This document shows, piece by piece, positions 23,900 to 34,210 of a stretch of 64,000 nucleotides of DNA. Under the pieces are notes generated by a model that saw nothing but the letters and a program-made list of their open reading frames with translations, ran no database searches and had not been told where the DNA came from. Origin of the DNA: Lysinibacillus sphaericus. GTDB taxonomy: Bacteria > Bacillota > Bacilli > Bacillales_A > Planococcaceae. The position numbers and the translations under genes are program-made. The DNA lies in contig NZ_CP019980.1 in the NCBI RefSeq assembly GCF_002982115.1, positions 3,728,001 through 3,792,000 of the forward strand, read 5' to 3'. Each line of letters starts with the position of its first letter. Position 1 is the stretch's first letter.

Positions 23900-25782
23900 T
23901 ATTTATTTCCTCCTTTACCGTAAAGTTGTTCTTCAATTTCAAGAATGTCTTCTTTGTGTAGGTGGAAACCGTGATCGTCTTTAACAGAACGGACAATCAT
24001 TGCACCAAATGTAATAGCAAGACCGATAATTAACACATAAATTGACCATGATTTATCAGCATCTGCATTATAAAGAGCACCGAATGCTGCGATAAATAAA
24101 CCTAAAGAAATAACGAATGGAATTGCAGAGTTGTTTGGCATATGAATATCACCAATTGGCTCAGCAAATGTTACTTCTTTATTTCCTTCTTGCTTTTCAA
24201 TCCACCATGGATCTAGACCACGAACAAGTGGTGTTTGACGGAAGTTGTAGAATGGAATTGGTTGTGGAATTGACCATTCTAAAGTACGACCGTCGCCCCA
24301 TGGATCGCGACCTGCTGGTTTACCTTTGATAGACATTAAGCAGTTGATTACCATTAAGATAACCCCTACGCCCATCATCAATGCACCGATTGTAGAAATA
24401 TAGTTGAACTGATCCCAACCTTGACCTTCCATGTAAGTGAATACGCGACGTGGCATACCCATTAAACCTAAGAAGTGTTGCACGAAGAATGTTAAATGGA
24501 ATCCGATAAAGAATACCCAGAAAGTCAATTTACCAAGCGCTTCGTTTAACATACGGTTGAAGAAAATTGGCCAGTAGAAGTGCGCTGAACCGAATAAAGC
24601 CGTAACGATACCACCAACGATTACGTAGTGGAAGTGAGCAACGATAAAGTAAGAATCGTGTAATTGGTAGTCAAGTGGAGCAGATGCTTGCATTACCCCA
24701 GTAACACCACCCGCAACGAATGACGGGATGAAACCAAGTGCATATAGCATTGGTGTCGTAACTTTAATAGATCCGCCCCAAATAGTTAAGATCCAGTTGA
24801 ATACTTTCATACCTGTTGGAACGGCGATTGCCATTGTTGCAACAGCGAAGATTGCGTTCGCAGTTGGCCCAAGACCAGTTGTGAACATGTGGTGAGCCCA
24901 AACCATGAAGCCTAGGAAACCAATTAAAATTGTTGCGAATACCATTGAAGAGTATCCGAATAGACGCTTACGAGAGAATGCTGGGATAATTTCCGAGAAT
25001 AAACCGAAAGCTGGTAATACTAAAATATATACTTCTGGGTGTCCGAAGATCCAGAATAAGTGTTCCCAAATTACTGTGTTACCACCCATTGTATGGTCAA
25101 AGAAGTTACCACCGAACATACGGTCAACTAACATCATTAATAAACCAATTGTTAATGGAGGGAATGCGAATAAGATTAATGCACTTGCTACTAATGTAGT
25201 CCAAGTGAATAATGGCATACGCATAAATGTCATACCTGGAGCACGCATTGTAATAATCGTAACGATAAAGTTAAGACCTGAAATTAACGTACCTGCCCCT
25301 GAAATTTGTAAACCAAGTACATAGAAGTCAATACCATGACCTGGAGAATATAAAGATAATGATGCATAAGATGTCCAGCCCGCATCAGGAGCGCCACCCA
25401 TAAAGAATGACAGGTGAAGGAATACAGCACCTAGGAAGAACAACCAGAACCCTAACGAGTTAAGGAACGGGAATGCAACGTCACGTGCACCAATTTGTAA
25501 TGGTACAAGCATGTTCATAAATGCGAATAGTAATGGAGTCGCAGCAAGGAATAACATTGTTGTTCCGTGCATCGTTAATAATTCATTGAAAAAACCAGCT
25601 GACACGAAATCGTTATTTGGTTTCATTAACTGAATACGCATTAATAACGCTTCAAAACCAGCGATAGCGAAGAACAATGTACCGGCTAATAAATACATTA
25701 CAGCTAACTTTTTATGGTCAACAGTTGTAATGTAATCCCAGACAGCTGCTCCAAAGCCCTTTTTCTGTGTATATGAGCTCAC
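23899..25782 (-). CDS. ctaD: Cytochrome c oxidase subunit I
   Basis: 627-residue catalytic subunit of the caa3 oxidase, reducing O2 to water and pumping protons. It has the 12-helix heme-copper core plus a C-terminal extension as in other Bacillus CtaD. The low-spin heme ligand lies in NELLTMHGTTMLF, the CuB/His-Tyr crosslink in FGHPEVYILVLP (about H248, Y252), the CuB pair in VWAHHMFTTG and the heme a3/a ligands in HFHYVIVGG. GTG 25782 is preferred over a TTG six codons upstream, since GGGAGG sits between them. 39 bases after ctaC. Confidence 0.98.
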   Translation of the reverse strand: MSSYTQKKGFGAAVWDYITTVDHKKLAVMYLLAGTLFFAIAGFEALLMRIQLMKPNNDFVSAGFFNELLTMHGTTMLFLAATPLLFAFMNMLVPLQIGARDVAFPFLNSLGFWLFFLGAVFLHLSFFMGGAPDAGWTSYASLSLYSPGHGIDFYVLGLQISGAGTLISGLNFIVTIITMRAPGMTFMRMPLFTWTTLVASALILFAFPPLTIGLLMMLVDRMFGGNFFDHTMGGNTVIWEHLFWIFGHPEVYILVLPAFGLFSEIIPAFSRKRLFGYSSMVFATILIGFLGFMVWAHHMFTTGLGPTANAIFAVATMAIAVPTGMKVFNWILTIWGGSIKVTTPMLYALGFIPSFVAGGVTGVMQASAPLDYQLHDSYFIVAHFHYVIVGGIVTALFGSAHFYWPIFFNRMLNEALGKLTFWVFFIGFHLTFFVQHFLGLMGMPRRVFTYMEGQGWDQFNYISTIGALMMGVGVILMVINCLMSIKGKPAGRDPWGDGRTLEWSIPQPIPFYNFRQTPLVRGLDPWWIEKQEGNKEVTFAEPIGDIHMPNNSAIPFVISLGLFIAAFGALYNADADKSWSIYVLIIGLAITFGAMIVRSVKDDHGFHLHKEDILEIEEQLYGKGGNK

Positions 25783-25821
25783 AACTTTTACCTCCCTCAA
25801 AGTTTGTTACATAAACAAAAA

Positions 25822-26910
25822 TTATTTCTCTACTGATAAGCCCATGATGTAAGTTGCAAGAGCTTGAATTTCTTCATCAGTTAAATCACCATAAACTGGT
25901 GCAGTACCTTCAGGATTCATCATTAAGTTACCTGGTTTGAATTCTCCTGGATTTTTAATCCATGCTTTTAAGCTTTCTTCATTATGGTCTAAGAAACCTG
26001 CAACTCGGTTACGGTCACCGAATGTAGTTAAGTTAGGACCAACGCCGCCAGTACCGCCTACGCCAGATACAGCGTGACAAGCTAAACAGCTGTTAGCAAA
26101 TGTTGCTTCACCTAAATCAGTTGAATCTTTAGAAGCAGTTTGTCCTTCAGTTGCTTTCATGTTTGCTACCCAAGCATCGAATGCTTCTGGGCTAACTGTT
26201 TTTACTTTAAAGTCCATTAGTGCGTGTGAAGGGCCACATAGCTCAGCACATTTACCATAGAATACGCCATCTTTAAGATCTGCTGATTCTTTATCAAATA
26301 CTAAGTAGAATTTGTTTAAGTTTTCTACGTTCGTATCCATTTTACCGCCAATTGCGGGAATCCAGAATGAGTGCTTAACATCAGCAGCTTTTAAGTTAAA
26401 GTAAACTTTTTGACCTGTTGGTACAACTAATTCTTGAGCTGTTACAATCCCTTGGTTAGGATATTCGAACTCCCACCAGTATAATTTTGCAGTTACGTTT
26501 ACTGTTAGAGCCGTTTTGTTACCTGCTTCATCTACTTCGTCCATTGCAGCAACATCTGCAAATTTATAAGTAGCTGTAACAACCGGTACAGATAAGATTA
26601 ATAATAAAATAATAGGAATAACTGTCCAAATTACTTCAAGTGTGTGACTACCTTCTACTTGCTTAGGAATAACATTTTCGCCTACTTTTGAACGGCGGAA
26701 CTTTAAGAATGCAAGTAAATAGATAACAGATACTACAACTATAACTAACGTCATAATTCCAGTAGCCAACAATAATAGGTTGAATTGTTCTTTACCTACT
26801 TGACCAGATGGTTTCAGTGCAGAAATATAATCTTCACCACAACCTGAAAGGAAAACCATCATCACTGCTAGAAGTGAAAAAAGACGCCACTTTTTAAGCC
26901 CTTTCATCAT
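25822..26910 (-). CDS. ctaC: Cytochrome c oxidase subunit II with fused cytochrome c (caa3 type)
   Basis: 362-residue lipoprotein subunit. Signal peptide with lipobox LSGC (C24), two membrane helices (about 44-68 and 92-115), the cupredoxin domain with the CuA ligands H180, C221, C225, H229 and M232, then a linker and a cytochrome c domain with CLACH (C275, C278, H279) and a candidate axial Met near 330. The fused cytochrome c marks the enzyme as caa3, taking electrons directly from the bc complex side. First of ctaCDEF, 98 bases after ctaB. Two adjacent ATGs at 26910 and 26907 are both possible. Confidence 0.97.
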   Translation of the reverse strand: MMKGLKKWRLFSLLAVMMVFLSGCGEDYISALKPSGQVGKEQFNLLLLATGIMTLVIVVVSVIYLLAFLKFRRSKVGENVIPKQVEGSHTLEVIWTVIPIILLLILSVPVVTATYKFADVAAMDEVDEAGNKTALTVNVTAKLYWWEFEYPNQGIVTAQELVVPTGQKVYFNLKAADVKHSFWIPAIGGKMDTNVENLNKFYLVFDKESADLKDGVFYGKCAELCGPSHALMDFKVKTVSPEAFDAWVANMKATEGQTASKDSTDLGEATFANSCLACHAVSGVGGTGGVGPNLTTFGDRNRVAGFLDHNEESLKAWIKNPGEFKPGNLMMNPEGTAPVYGDLTDEEIQALATYIMGLSVEK

Positions 26911-27008
26911 AGCTTAATTAAACCCCTCTTTCTTTGTTGTATTTTCATGTGTACCTAGGACATTGGTTCTGTCTATATGAATTCTTGTGAAAGAAAGAAT
27001 CCCTAAAT

Positions 27009-27926
27009 TTAGCTGAACACCGCAAATATTATAATTGCCACAAATAAGATCGTCATATGATTCAATGAGTAAATAAACATTTTATTTGCCCATTTCATAT
27101 CATCTTTTGTGGTAAAGCCCTTTAAAGCTAGTATTAACCAGCCTAAGTTCAAAGTAGTCGCAAGCACTAAAAATCCAATTCCAAGCTCAGGTAATAGGAA
27201 CGGTAACGGGAATAATAAAAGAATCCAGAAAAACATTGAGTACTTCGTTCGTTTAAAACCTTTCACTACTGGTAGCATTGGAATATTAGCTGCACGATAT
27301 TCTTCAGTACGTTTCATAGCAAGCGCATAAAAATGCGGTGGTTGCCATGCAAACATAATAAGAAAGAGAGCAAGTGCTCCTGGGCCGAGTGCAGGTTCAA
27401 CAGCTGCAAATCCAATTACAGGTGGAATCGCCCCCGAAATACTTCCGACTATCGTGTTACTAACATGCTTTCTTTTTGACCACATTGAATACAGAACAAC
27501 ATAAGCGAATATTCCTACTAGTCCCCACATGCCGGCTGCAAATGATGCCGTAAATAACAAAATTTCACCTACAATTAAAAATGAGAGGGCAATGGTCAAT
27601 ACAAAATTCGGCTTAAATCTACCTGTAACTGTCGGTCTTGACTTCGTTCGTTTCATAATGGGATCAATATCTCGGTCAATGAAATTATTCATTGCACCAG
27701 AACCGCCAATAATTAATGCCGCACCCAGCATGATACAAACGATGACATTAAGCTCTTGCAAGAAATGTCTACCAGTAAACTGAAATGCCAGCCACATCCC
27801 TGTAAACGTTGTGACAAGATTCGAGTTAACGATTCCAATTTTTATCAGAGCTAAGAAATCTTTTACAACAGATGTTGATTCTGGATCAGTGTTTCTAGTA
27901 GCCGATAACGTACGACCGTTTGACAT
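27009..27926 (-). CDS. ctaB: Protoheme IX farnesyltransferase (heme O synthase)
   Basis: Adds the farnesyl chain to heme B to form heme O, the precursor of heme A. 305 residues with seven to nine membrane helices and the UbiA prenyltransferase motifs NNFIDRDIDPIMKRTKSRP (first Asp-rich motif) and the YALAMKRTEEYRAANIPMLP loop. ATG 27926 with AAAGGAGAGG upstream is chosen over a frame extension of 14 codons. It is first in the leftward cta cluster and divergent from ctaA, the enzyme that uses its product. Confidence 0.97.
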   Translation of the reverse strand: MSNGRTLSATRNTDPESTSVVKDFLALIKIGIVNSNLVTTFTGMWLAFQFTGRHFLQELNVIVCIMLGAALIIGGSGAMNNFIDRDIDPIMKRTKSRPTVTGRFKPNFVLTIALSFLIVGEILLFTASFAAGMWGLVGIFAYVVLYSMWSKRKHVSNTIVGSISGAIPPVIGFAAVEPALGPGALALFLIMFAWQPPHFYALAMKRTEEYRAANIPMLPVVKGFKRTKYSMFFWILLLFPLPFLLPELGIGFLVLATTLNLGWLILALKGFTTKDDMKWANKMFIYSLNHMTILFVAIIIFAVFS

Positions 27927-28096
27927 GTTACCTCTCCTTTCATTTTTGTAAGCATATTCCGCTAACAATAACTATAGCGAAATTTGCGATTGATTTCTAG
28001 ACGTTTAGTGAAATTTAGATGAAGTTGTAAAAATTAGCTTTGTCTAGAAATATAATTAAAAACAACATATCTATAGTAAAACATTTTCTAAAATGA

Positions 28097-28138
28097 ATTG
28101 TGAAGGTTAAAGTACGAAATTATGAACAATTTGTGAAA
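28097..28138 (+). promoter_or_regulatory. Candidate ResD-like boxes in the ctaA-ctaB divergent region
   Basis: ATTGTGAAG (28097-28105) and TTTGTGAAA (28130-28138) resemble the TTTGTGAAT-type ResD box, and a weaker TTTAGTGAAA lies at 28004. In B. subtilis ResD activates ctaA and ctaB from this region. The whole 336-base gap (27927-28262) contains no gene. Confidence 0.35.
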
Positions 28139-28262
28139 TGGAATCGACATCTATTACTCCCTTCTCTTTACAAGTTGTATTTTAATTGTATTTTAGATAT
28201 CATCTAGTAGCAGAAACATTACTTTCATGTAATATTGATAGATAAAGTAGGTGACTCATTTT

Positions 28263-29186
28263 ATGCAACATAACAGGTATATGAAGTGGTTTGCTGTTGC
28301 CGCTACACTGGGAATGCTCCTTATTTTACTTGGCGGGGCACTTGTTACAAAAACCGATAGTGGCTTGGGCTGTGGTCGAAACTGGCCAGATTGTAATGGT
28401 TCTCTTATCCCAAAAGAAATTACAACAGAAGTATTAATTGAATTCTCTCATCGTCTTGTTACAGGAGTCGTATCCATCTCAATTCTCGTTCTAACAATTT
28501 GGACATGGCGGAAACTTGGTCATATTCGTGAAGTAAAATTTTTAGGTTTTTTATCGATGTTCTTCTTAATTGCACAGGCACTTATTGGAGCAGCTCAAGT
28601 ATTATGGGGACAAGGAGACTTCATTCTAGCTCTGCATTTTGGAATCTCGCTTATTTCTTTTGCAGCCGTTCTTCTTCTTTCTATGATTGTATTTGAAGTT
28701 GATCGAAAGTTTGATGCAGATAACGTATTTATTGGGAAAAAGCTACGTTGGCATACAATCGCTGTCACAATTTATTCTTATTTAGTCGTTTATACAGGGG
28801 CACTTGTTCGACATACAGATTCTAGTTTAGTATGTCCTGACTGGCCATTTTGCTACAATGAAACACCTTTTGCTCAACCAAACAATATGTACGAATGGGT
28901 TCAAATGGGACATCGACTGGCAGCTATCATTATTTTCATTTGGATTACATACATAACTTGGCACGCTATAAAAGAATACAAACAACAACGTGTTATTTAT
29001 TATGGCTGGATTACTGCTTTCATCATCGTTATTCTACAAGTTTTAGCAGGTATGTTAGTAGTCCTTACTCGATTGAATTTAACAGTAGCTTTATTACACT
29101 CATTATTCATTTCACTTTTATTCGGCCTTCTTTGTTACATGATTATGCTCGTAGCACGTAGCAATTATAATGAAAAAAATAAATAA
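28263..29186 (+). CDS. ctaA: Heme A synthase CtaA
   Basis: Oxidises the C8 methyl of heme O to a formyl group, giving heme A for the caa3 oxidase. About 307 residues and eight membrane helices in two homologous four-helix halves. The extracellular Cys pair CGRNWPDC (first half) and CPDWPFC (second half) and the heme-ligand histidines (FSHRLVTG, ALHFGI, MGHRLAAI, LLHSLF) are all present. ATG 28263 has AGGTGA nine bases upstream; a GTG four codons earlier lies in that site. Divergent from ctaB. Confidence 0.96.
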   Translation: MQHNRYMKWFAVAATLGMLLILLGGALVTKTDSGLGCGRNWPDCNGSLIPKEITTEVLIEFSHRLVTGVVSISILVLTIWTWRKLGHIREVKFLGFLSMFFLIAQALIGAAQVLWGQGDFILALHFGISLISFAAVLLLSMIVFEVDRKFDADNVFIGKKLRWHTIAVTIYSYLVVYTGALVRHTDSSLVCPDWPFCYNETPFAQPNNMYEWVQMGHRLAAIIIFIWITYITWHAIKEYKQQRVIYYGWITAFIIVILQVLAGMLVVLTRLNLTVALLHSLFISLLFGLLCYMIMLVARSNYNEKNK

Positions 29187-29192
29187 CATTCG

Positions 29193-29227
29193 AAAAGGAT
29201 TCGACACGTTGCTGTCGAATCTTTTTT
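29193..29227 (+). terminator. Terminator after ctaA
   Basis: AAAAGGATTCGACA / TGTCGAATC-TTTT stem followed by TTTTTTATTTT. Confidence 0.92.
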
Positions 29228-29504
29228 ATTTTCCATCACATCCTTCCTCCTGACCTCAAAATAATGCGTGCCTTTAATTTTTGCGAAGAAACAACTGGAT
29301 TATATTATTTTTTTGATGTCTTCGTAGTTAAAGAATAGGCCACCTTCAGCAATAAAACGGTGGACAATTGCAACCTATTTGTGGCTAAGTCAGTGCAATG
29401 GCTAAAGACGTTGAATGTCTAGAAAGAAAGTGGGCTTTAATGCTCTTTTCAAACCATCTGTTATGAAAATGGATTTATAACATGCCTTAAGCACTTTCTA
29501 CTAT
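29228..29504. other. Intergenic spacer between ctaA and pycA
   Basis: About 277 bases with stop codons in all frames and no recognised repeat or RNA. I see nothing functional apart from the terminators at its ends. Confidence 0.5.
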
Positions 29505-29556
29505 TAAGAAAAAAGGTTATTAGTGCGCTACAATATAGCTACTAATAACCTTTTTT
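29505..29556 (-). terminator. Terminator after pycA
   Basis: Sixteen-base arms AAAAAAGGTTATTAGT / ACTAATAACCTTTTTT (29509-29524, 29541-29556) with an inner GCTA/TAGC stem, T-run on the minus strand. Confidence 0.93.
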
Positions 29557-29564
29557 ATCGTTAA

Positions 29565-32500
29565 TTATTCAATTTCAATTAATAAATCACCTGTTGAAAT
29601 GGCATCTCCTGCACTTGCGTATACCTCTTTCACTATACCATCCTTTGGTGCCTGTACAGTTGTTTCCATTTTCATGGCTTCGGTAATTAACAAGTGGTCA
29701 CCACGTTTGACAGGGCTGCCTTTAGATACAACGACTTTTAATACAGTCCCTGGCATTGTTGCCCCAATTTGGTTCGGATTGCTTGGGTCTGCCTTGAGAG
29801 CTATGCTGCCATCCACTTCTACCGTCATATCTTGAATGACAAGCTCGCGCGATTGACCATTTAATTCAAAGTAAATAACACGTGTACCATCATGCTGTGG
29901 TTCACCAATCGATACCAGTTTAATAATTAACGTTTTACCTTTTTCGATTTCTACTTCAATTTCTTCGCCTAGCTTTAAGCCATATAAAAACGTTGGCGTA
30001 TCTAGCACTGAAATATTACCGAAGGACTCTAGCGTTTTCGCATACTCTTCAAATACTTTCGGGTAAAGTGCATAAGCGAGTATATCTTTCTTCGTAACAG
30101 GACGATTTAATTTATCCGCCAATACTTCCTCTAGCTGTTCAAAGTTAACAGGCTCTAACAGTTCACCTGGTCGAACAGTAATTGGTTCACGCTCTTTCAA
30201 TACCACTTTCTGAAGTTCCGCTGGGAAGCCCCCATGTGGTTGCCCTAAATAACCTTGGAAAAATTCAATAACGGAATCAGGGAAATCAATCGTTCTCCCT
30301 CTCGTTATAACGGTTTCTTCATTTAATTCGTTTTGCACCATAAATAATGCCATATCACCGACTACTTTAGATGACGGTGTCACTTTCACAATGTCTCCAA
30401 ATAATAGGTTGACACGTGAATACATGCGTTTTACTTCATCCCAGCGATCGCCTAATCCGACAGCCTTTGCTTGTTGTTGTAAGTTGCTGTATTGACCACC
30501 CGGCATCTCATGGACGTAAATTTCAGAATGAGGGCTAATCATGCCACTTTCGAAATCTTTATAGTATTTACGCACATCTTCCCAGTAATAAGAAAGCTTT
30601 TCAAGCGATTCAATCTCTGCACGAATTTCACGTTTACTACCTTTCATCGCATAATATAAAGAGTTAGCACTTGGCTGTGATGTTAAACCTGCCATTGCAC
30701 CGAGTGCAGTATCTAAAATATCTACCCCTGCCTCGATTGCTTTTGCATATAAATAAATCCCATTGCCACTTGTATCATGCGTGTGCAAATGAATTGGTAG
30801 GCTTGTCGCCTCTTTAAGCTCCGATATTAAGCGGTAAGCAGCTTCCGGCTTTAACAACCCAGCCATATCCTTAATCGCTAAAATATGGGCTCCTGACGCC
30901 TCTAGCGACTTCGCCATATCTTTGTAATACTGCACGGAGTATTTTGCACGTCCGTCATCTAAAATATCACCTGTGTAGCAAATCGCAGCCTCTGCAATTT
31001 TCCCTGCATCTCTTGCTGCATCAATGGCAACTTCCATCCCTTTAATCCAGTTTAAGCTATCGAAAATACGGAAGACATCAATACCCGATGCAGCCGACTC
31101 AGCAATAAACGCACGAATTAAATTATCGGGATAGTTCGTGTAGCCTACAGCATTCGCCCCACGCAATAGCATTTGGAACAGCACATTCGGTATTTGCTCA
31201 CGTAGCTTAGCTAAGCGTTCCCATGGATCTTCCTTTAAAAAACGATACGCTACATCAAACGTTGCGCCACCCCACATTTCTAACGAGAAGAAATTATGCA
31301 TCATACGTGCTGTTTCATCTGCAATTTGATACATATCTTGTGAACGCACACGCGTAGCTAATAAGGATTGATGTGCATCACGGAACGTTGTATCTGTTAA
31401 TAACACATCATCTTGTTGTAAAATCCACTGCACTAAACCGTTTGCACCTTGCTCATCTAAAATTTGCTTTGTACCCGATAACGGCCGCCCATTCAAATCC
31501 ACAAGTGGCTTAATAGGCTGTGAGAAAATTGGCTTGGCCTTGTTTTCCACCCCTGGGAAACCATTTAGCGTCACATTACCGATATAACTTAACAGCTTTG
31601 TCCCGCGGTCTTGTCGCACAGGGAAATTGAATAATTCAGGCGTTGTATCAATAAAGCTCGTGTCAAACGAACCTTCTAAGAAATTTTTATGCGTTACTAC
31701 ATTATTTAAAAATGGAATATTCGTTTTTACCCCGCGAATACGGAATTCTTTTAAGTTACGGTCCATTTTCGCAGCCGCTTCTTTAAAAGTCATACCTGAT
31801 GTTGAAATTTTCACAAGCAATGAATCATAATACGGTGTAACAACGGCACCTTGGAATCCGTTCCCTGCATCTAAACGAACGCCAAAGCCACCACTTGAAC
31901 GATATACCATTAACTTCCCTGTATCTGGCATAAAATCATTCGCTGAATCTTCAGTTGTTACACGTGCTTGAATCGCATAACCAATCATCGGAATATTCGC
32001 TTGTTCCGGTATGTGTATTTCTTCACTATGCAAGCTGTAGCCTGCCGCTACCTTAATTTGCGCATGTACGATATCAATGCCTGTAATCATTTCCGTAATT
32101 GTATGCTCTACTTGAATTCGAGGGTTTACCTCGATGAAATAAAAGTCATCGCCCGCAACTAAAAATTCAACTGTCCCTGCATTTATGTACGAGACATTTT
32201 TCATTATTTGAACTGCTGCATCACAAATTCTATTTCTTAAATTTTCTGAAATCGAATTCGATGGCGCAATCTCTACAACTTTTTGATGGCGACGTTGAAT
32301 CGAACAATCACGCTCATATAAATGCACAATATTGCCCATTTTATCGCCTATAATTTGAACTTCAATATGTTTTGGGTGAAGTATGCATTTTTCTACATAC
32401 ACTTCATCAGACCCAAAGGCTGCTTTTGCCTCTGATTTGGCACGTTCATAAGCAGATGCTACATCGTCCTTTGTTTGCACGACACGCATGCCGCGCCCAC

Positions 32501-32999
32501 CGCCACCTAAAGAAGCTTTAATCATAAGCGGGTATCCGTATTGTTCACCAAAAGCTTGTACTTCTTCTACTGAAGCAACTGGACCATCAGTACCCGGAAT
32601 AACAGGAATATCTGCGTTAATAGCTTGTTCACGCGCTTTTACCTTATCGCCAAACATATCTAAATGTTGTGAAGTTGGACCAATAAATAAAATGCCCTCT
32701 TCCTCACAACGACGTGCAAATTCCACGTTTTCTGATAAAAAACCATACCCTGGATGAATCGCATCAACGCCTGCATCCTTAGCGATTGCAATGATGCCTT
32801 CAATATCTAAATACGCATCGATTGGTTTCTTGCCTGCCCCTACTAAATAAGCTTCATCCGCTTTAAAGCGATGGAATGCTCCACTATCCTCACGTGAATA
32901 AATAGCGACTGTGTGAATGTTGAGCTCCGTACACGCACGGAAAATTCGAATTGCAATTTCTCCCCGATTGGCTACAAGGATTTTGTTGATTGATTCCAT
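29565..32999 (-). CDS. pycA: Pyruvate carboxylase
   Basis: Biotin enzyme converting pyruvate, bicarbonate and ATP to oxaloacetate, the main anaplerotic reaction. 1144 residues, full length. Order: biotin carboxylase (1 to about 460; KILVANRGEIAIRIFRA, ATP-grasp loop KASLGGGGRGMRVV), carboxyltransferase (about 530-830; TTFRDAHQSLLATRVR, IKDMAGLLKPEAAY, HLHTHDTSGNG), allosteric/tetramer region, then the biotinyl domain with the lysine in TEAMKMET near 1110. It starts 11 bases after the ftsW stop, so the two are likely co-transcribed, the same order as B. subtilis ftsW(ylaO)-pycA. Confidence 0.98.
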   Translation of the reverse strand: MESINKILVANRGEIAIRIFRACTELNIHTVAIYSREDSGAFHRFKADEAYLVGAGKKPIDAYLDIEGIIAIAKDAGVDAIHPGYGFLSENVEFARRCEEEGILFIGPTSQHLDMFGDKVKAREQAINADIPVIPGTDGPVASVEEVQAFGEQYGYPLMIKASLGGGGRGMRVVQTKDDVASAYERAKSEAKAAFGSDEVYVEKCILHPKHIEVQIIGDKMGNIVHLYERDCSIQRRHQKVVEIAPSNSISENLRNRICDAAVQIMKNVSYINAGTVEFLVAGDDFYFIEVNPRIQVEHTITEMITGIDIVHAQIKVAAGYSLHSEEIHIPEQANIPMIGYAIQARVTTEDSANDFMPDTGKLMVYRSSGGFGVRLDAGNGFQGAVVTPYYDSLLVKISTSGMTFKEAAAKMDRNLKEFRIRGVKTNIPFLNNVVTHKNFLEGSFDTSFIDTTPELFNFPVRQDRGTKLLSYIGNVTLNGFPGVENKAKPIFSQPIKPLVDLNGRPLSGTKQILDEQGANGLVQWILQQDDVLLTDTTFRDAHQSLLATRVRSQDMYQIADETARMMHNFFSLEMWGGATFDVAYRFLKEDPWERLAKLREQIPNVLFQMLLRGANAVGYTNYPDNLIRAFIAESAASGIDVFRIFDSLNWIKGMEVAIDAARDAGKIAEAAICYTGDILDDGRAKYSVQYYKDMAKSLEASGAHILAIKDMAGLLKPEAAYRLISELKEATSLPIHLHTHDTSGNGIYLYAKAIEAGVDILDTALGAMAGLTSQPSANSLYYAMKGSKREIRAEIESLEKLSYYWEDVRKYYKDFESGMISPHSEIYVHEMPGGQYSNLQQQAKAVGLGDRWDEVKRMYSRVNLLFGDIVKVTPSSKVVGDMALFMVQNELNEETVITRGRTIDFPDSVIEFFQGYLGQPHGGFPAELQKVVLKEREPITVRPGELLEPVNFEQLEEVLADKLNRPVTKKDILAYALYPKVFEEYAKTLESFGNISVLDTPTFLYGLKLGEEIEVEIEKGKTLIIKLVSIGEPQHDGTRVIYFELNGQSRELVIQDMTVEVDGSIALKADPSNPNQIGATMPGTVLKVVVSKGSPVKRGDHLLITEAMKMETTVQAPKDGIVKEVYASAGDAISTGDLLIEIE

Positions 33000-33010
33000 A
33001 GGTATCCCCC

Positions 33011-34192
33011 TTATGTTTGTGATTTCCTTCTTTCTACCTTTTCGAACATGGAAACATTAATCAATATCCCCATAGCTAAAGATAGCAAAATTATAGATGT
33101 CCCGCCGTAACTAATGAAAGGCAGCGTGACACCGGTTAACGGGATTAACCCGGTTACACCCCCAAGATTAATAAACGATTGCCAGGCAATCCAGCTCGCA
33201 ATCCCAGCAGCAATCATACGTGCTAGTGGATCTTTTGTTCGCAATGCAATGGAAAAACCTTTATATACAATAAATCCTAAACCACCTAAGACGATTAGAA
33301 CTCCCCAAACACCAAGTTCCTCCATTACAATCGCCATAATAAAATCGGTTTGTGGCTCAGGCAAATAACCTAATTTTTGAATAGATTGACCGAGTCCTCT
33401 ACCTTCTAGACCGCCACCGCCAATTGCATAATAACTATTGACAACTTGGTGACCTACTCCATTTTCAAATTCAAATGGATTAAAATAAGATTCGATACGT
33501 CCTTTACGGTTCCCTTTTAATAATTCACCTTTAAATAGCCAGAGCATGCCTAGAATAGCTGTACCAAATGCACCTAACACACCAAAAAACTTCCAAAACG
33601 TTTTAAAAGGAATACCACTTGCTGCGACCACAGATACAGCGATACCGCATAAAATAATAACTGCCCCTAAATCTGTTTCAAAGGCTACACCAGCTACAAC
33701 TAGTATCCAAAGGAAAATTGGATAAAAAATCTCTGTTGGCTGAAGCTTTTCAAATGTATACTTTTGAGATTTCCGATAAAATGCTGCTGCAAAATATAAA
33801 ATTATAAATAGTTTCGCATATTCGGAAGGCTGGAAATTCCCCAATCCTGGTACACTGATCCAACTTTGAGAGCCTACTTCCTCTGCCCCATTACCAGCTA
33901 CTTTTACCCAAGTAAAGAGCACAATTAACACAATCGTCAGTAACAACATAATATTCTTATTTGCATAATGCTTATAAGGGAAAAATGCTGCGGCCACAAA
34001 TCCTAAAGACGCGACTGCTAAGTTAATAAGTTGTTTTTGATAAAAATAATCAGGTGCTTGTTCTTTGTGAACGATTGCCACCATCATACTTGAGCTATAA
34101 ATCATTACTAAGCCAAATAAACTTAACAACAAAACCGTAAAAAATAATGGGTAATCAAAATTTTGAGCATATCGTTTTAAGTATTGTTTCAT
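33011..34192 (-). CDS. ftsW: Septal peptidoglycan polymerase FtsW
   Basis: 393-residue SEDS-family glycosyltransferase that polymerises lipid II at the division septum with its partner class B PBP. Ten membrane helices; family motifs QSWISVPGLGNFQPSEYAKL, ETDLGAVIIL (the catalytic Asp region), GRIESYFNPFEFENGVGHQ and the C-terminal GLIPLTGVTLPFISYGGTS. Both SEDS proteins FtsW and SpoVE/RodA look alike, but the ylaN-ftsW-pycA order identifies this as FtsW (ylaO). ATG 34192. A terminator separates it from ylaN. Confidence 0.95.
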   Translation of the reverse strand: MKQYLKRYAQNFDYPLFFTVLLLSLFGLVMIYSSSMMVAIVHKEQAPDYFYQKQLINLAVASLGFVAAAFFPYKHYANKNIMLLLTIVLIVLFTWVKVAGNGAEEVGSQSWISVPGLGNFQPSEYAKLFIILYFAAAFYRKSQKYTFEKLQPTEIFYPIFLWILVVAGVAFETDLGAVIILCGIAVSVVAASGIPFKTFWKFFGVLGAFGTAILGMLWLFKGELLKGNRKGRIESYFNPFEFENGVGHQVVNSYYAIGGGGLEGRGLGQSIQKLGYLPEPQTDFIMAIVMEELGVWGVLIVLGGLGFIVYKGFSIALRTKDPLARMIAAGIASWIAWQSFINLGGVTGLIPLTGVTLPFISYGGTSIILLSLAMGILINVSMFEKVERRKSQT

Positions 34193-34210
34193 TGGAAAAC
34201 CTCGTTCTAG

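Noticed and set aside
24905-25324. 139-codon frame on the plus strand inside ctaD
   Set aside because: It is the antisense of a highly conserved membrane gene; no ribosome binding site and its composition is the mirror of ctaD.
29228-29504. Possible transposase remnant between ctaA and pycA
   Set aside because: No frame over a few codons and no terminal inverted repeats; nothing to support it.
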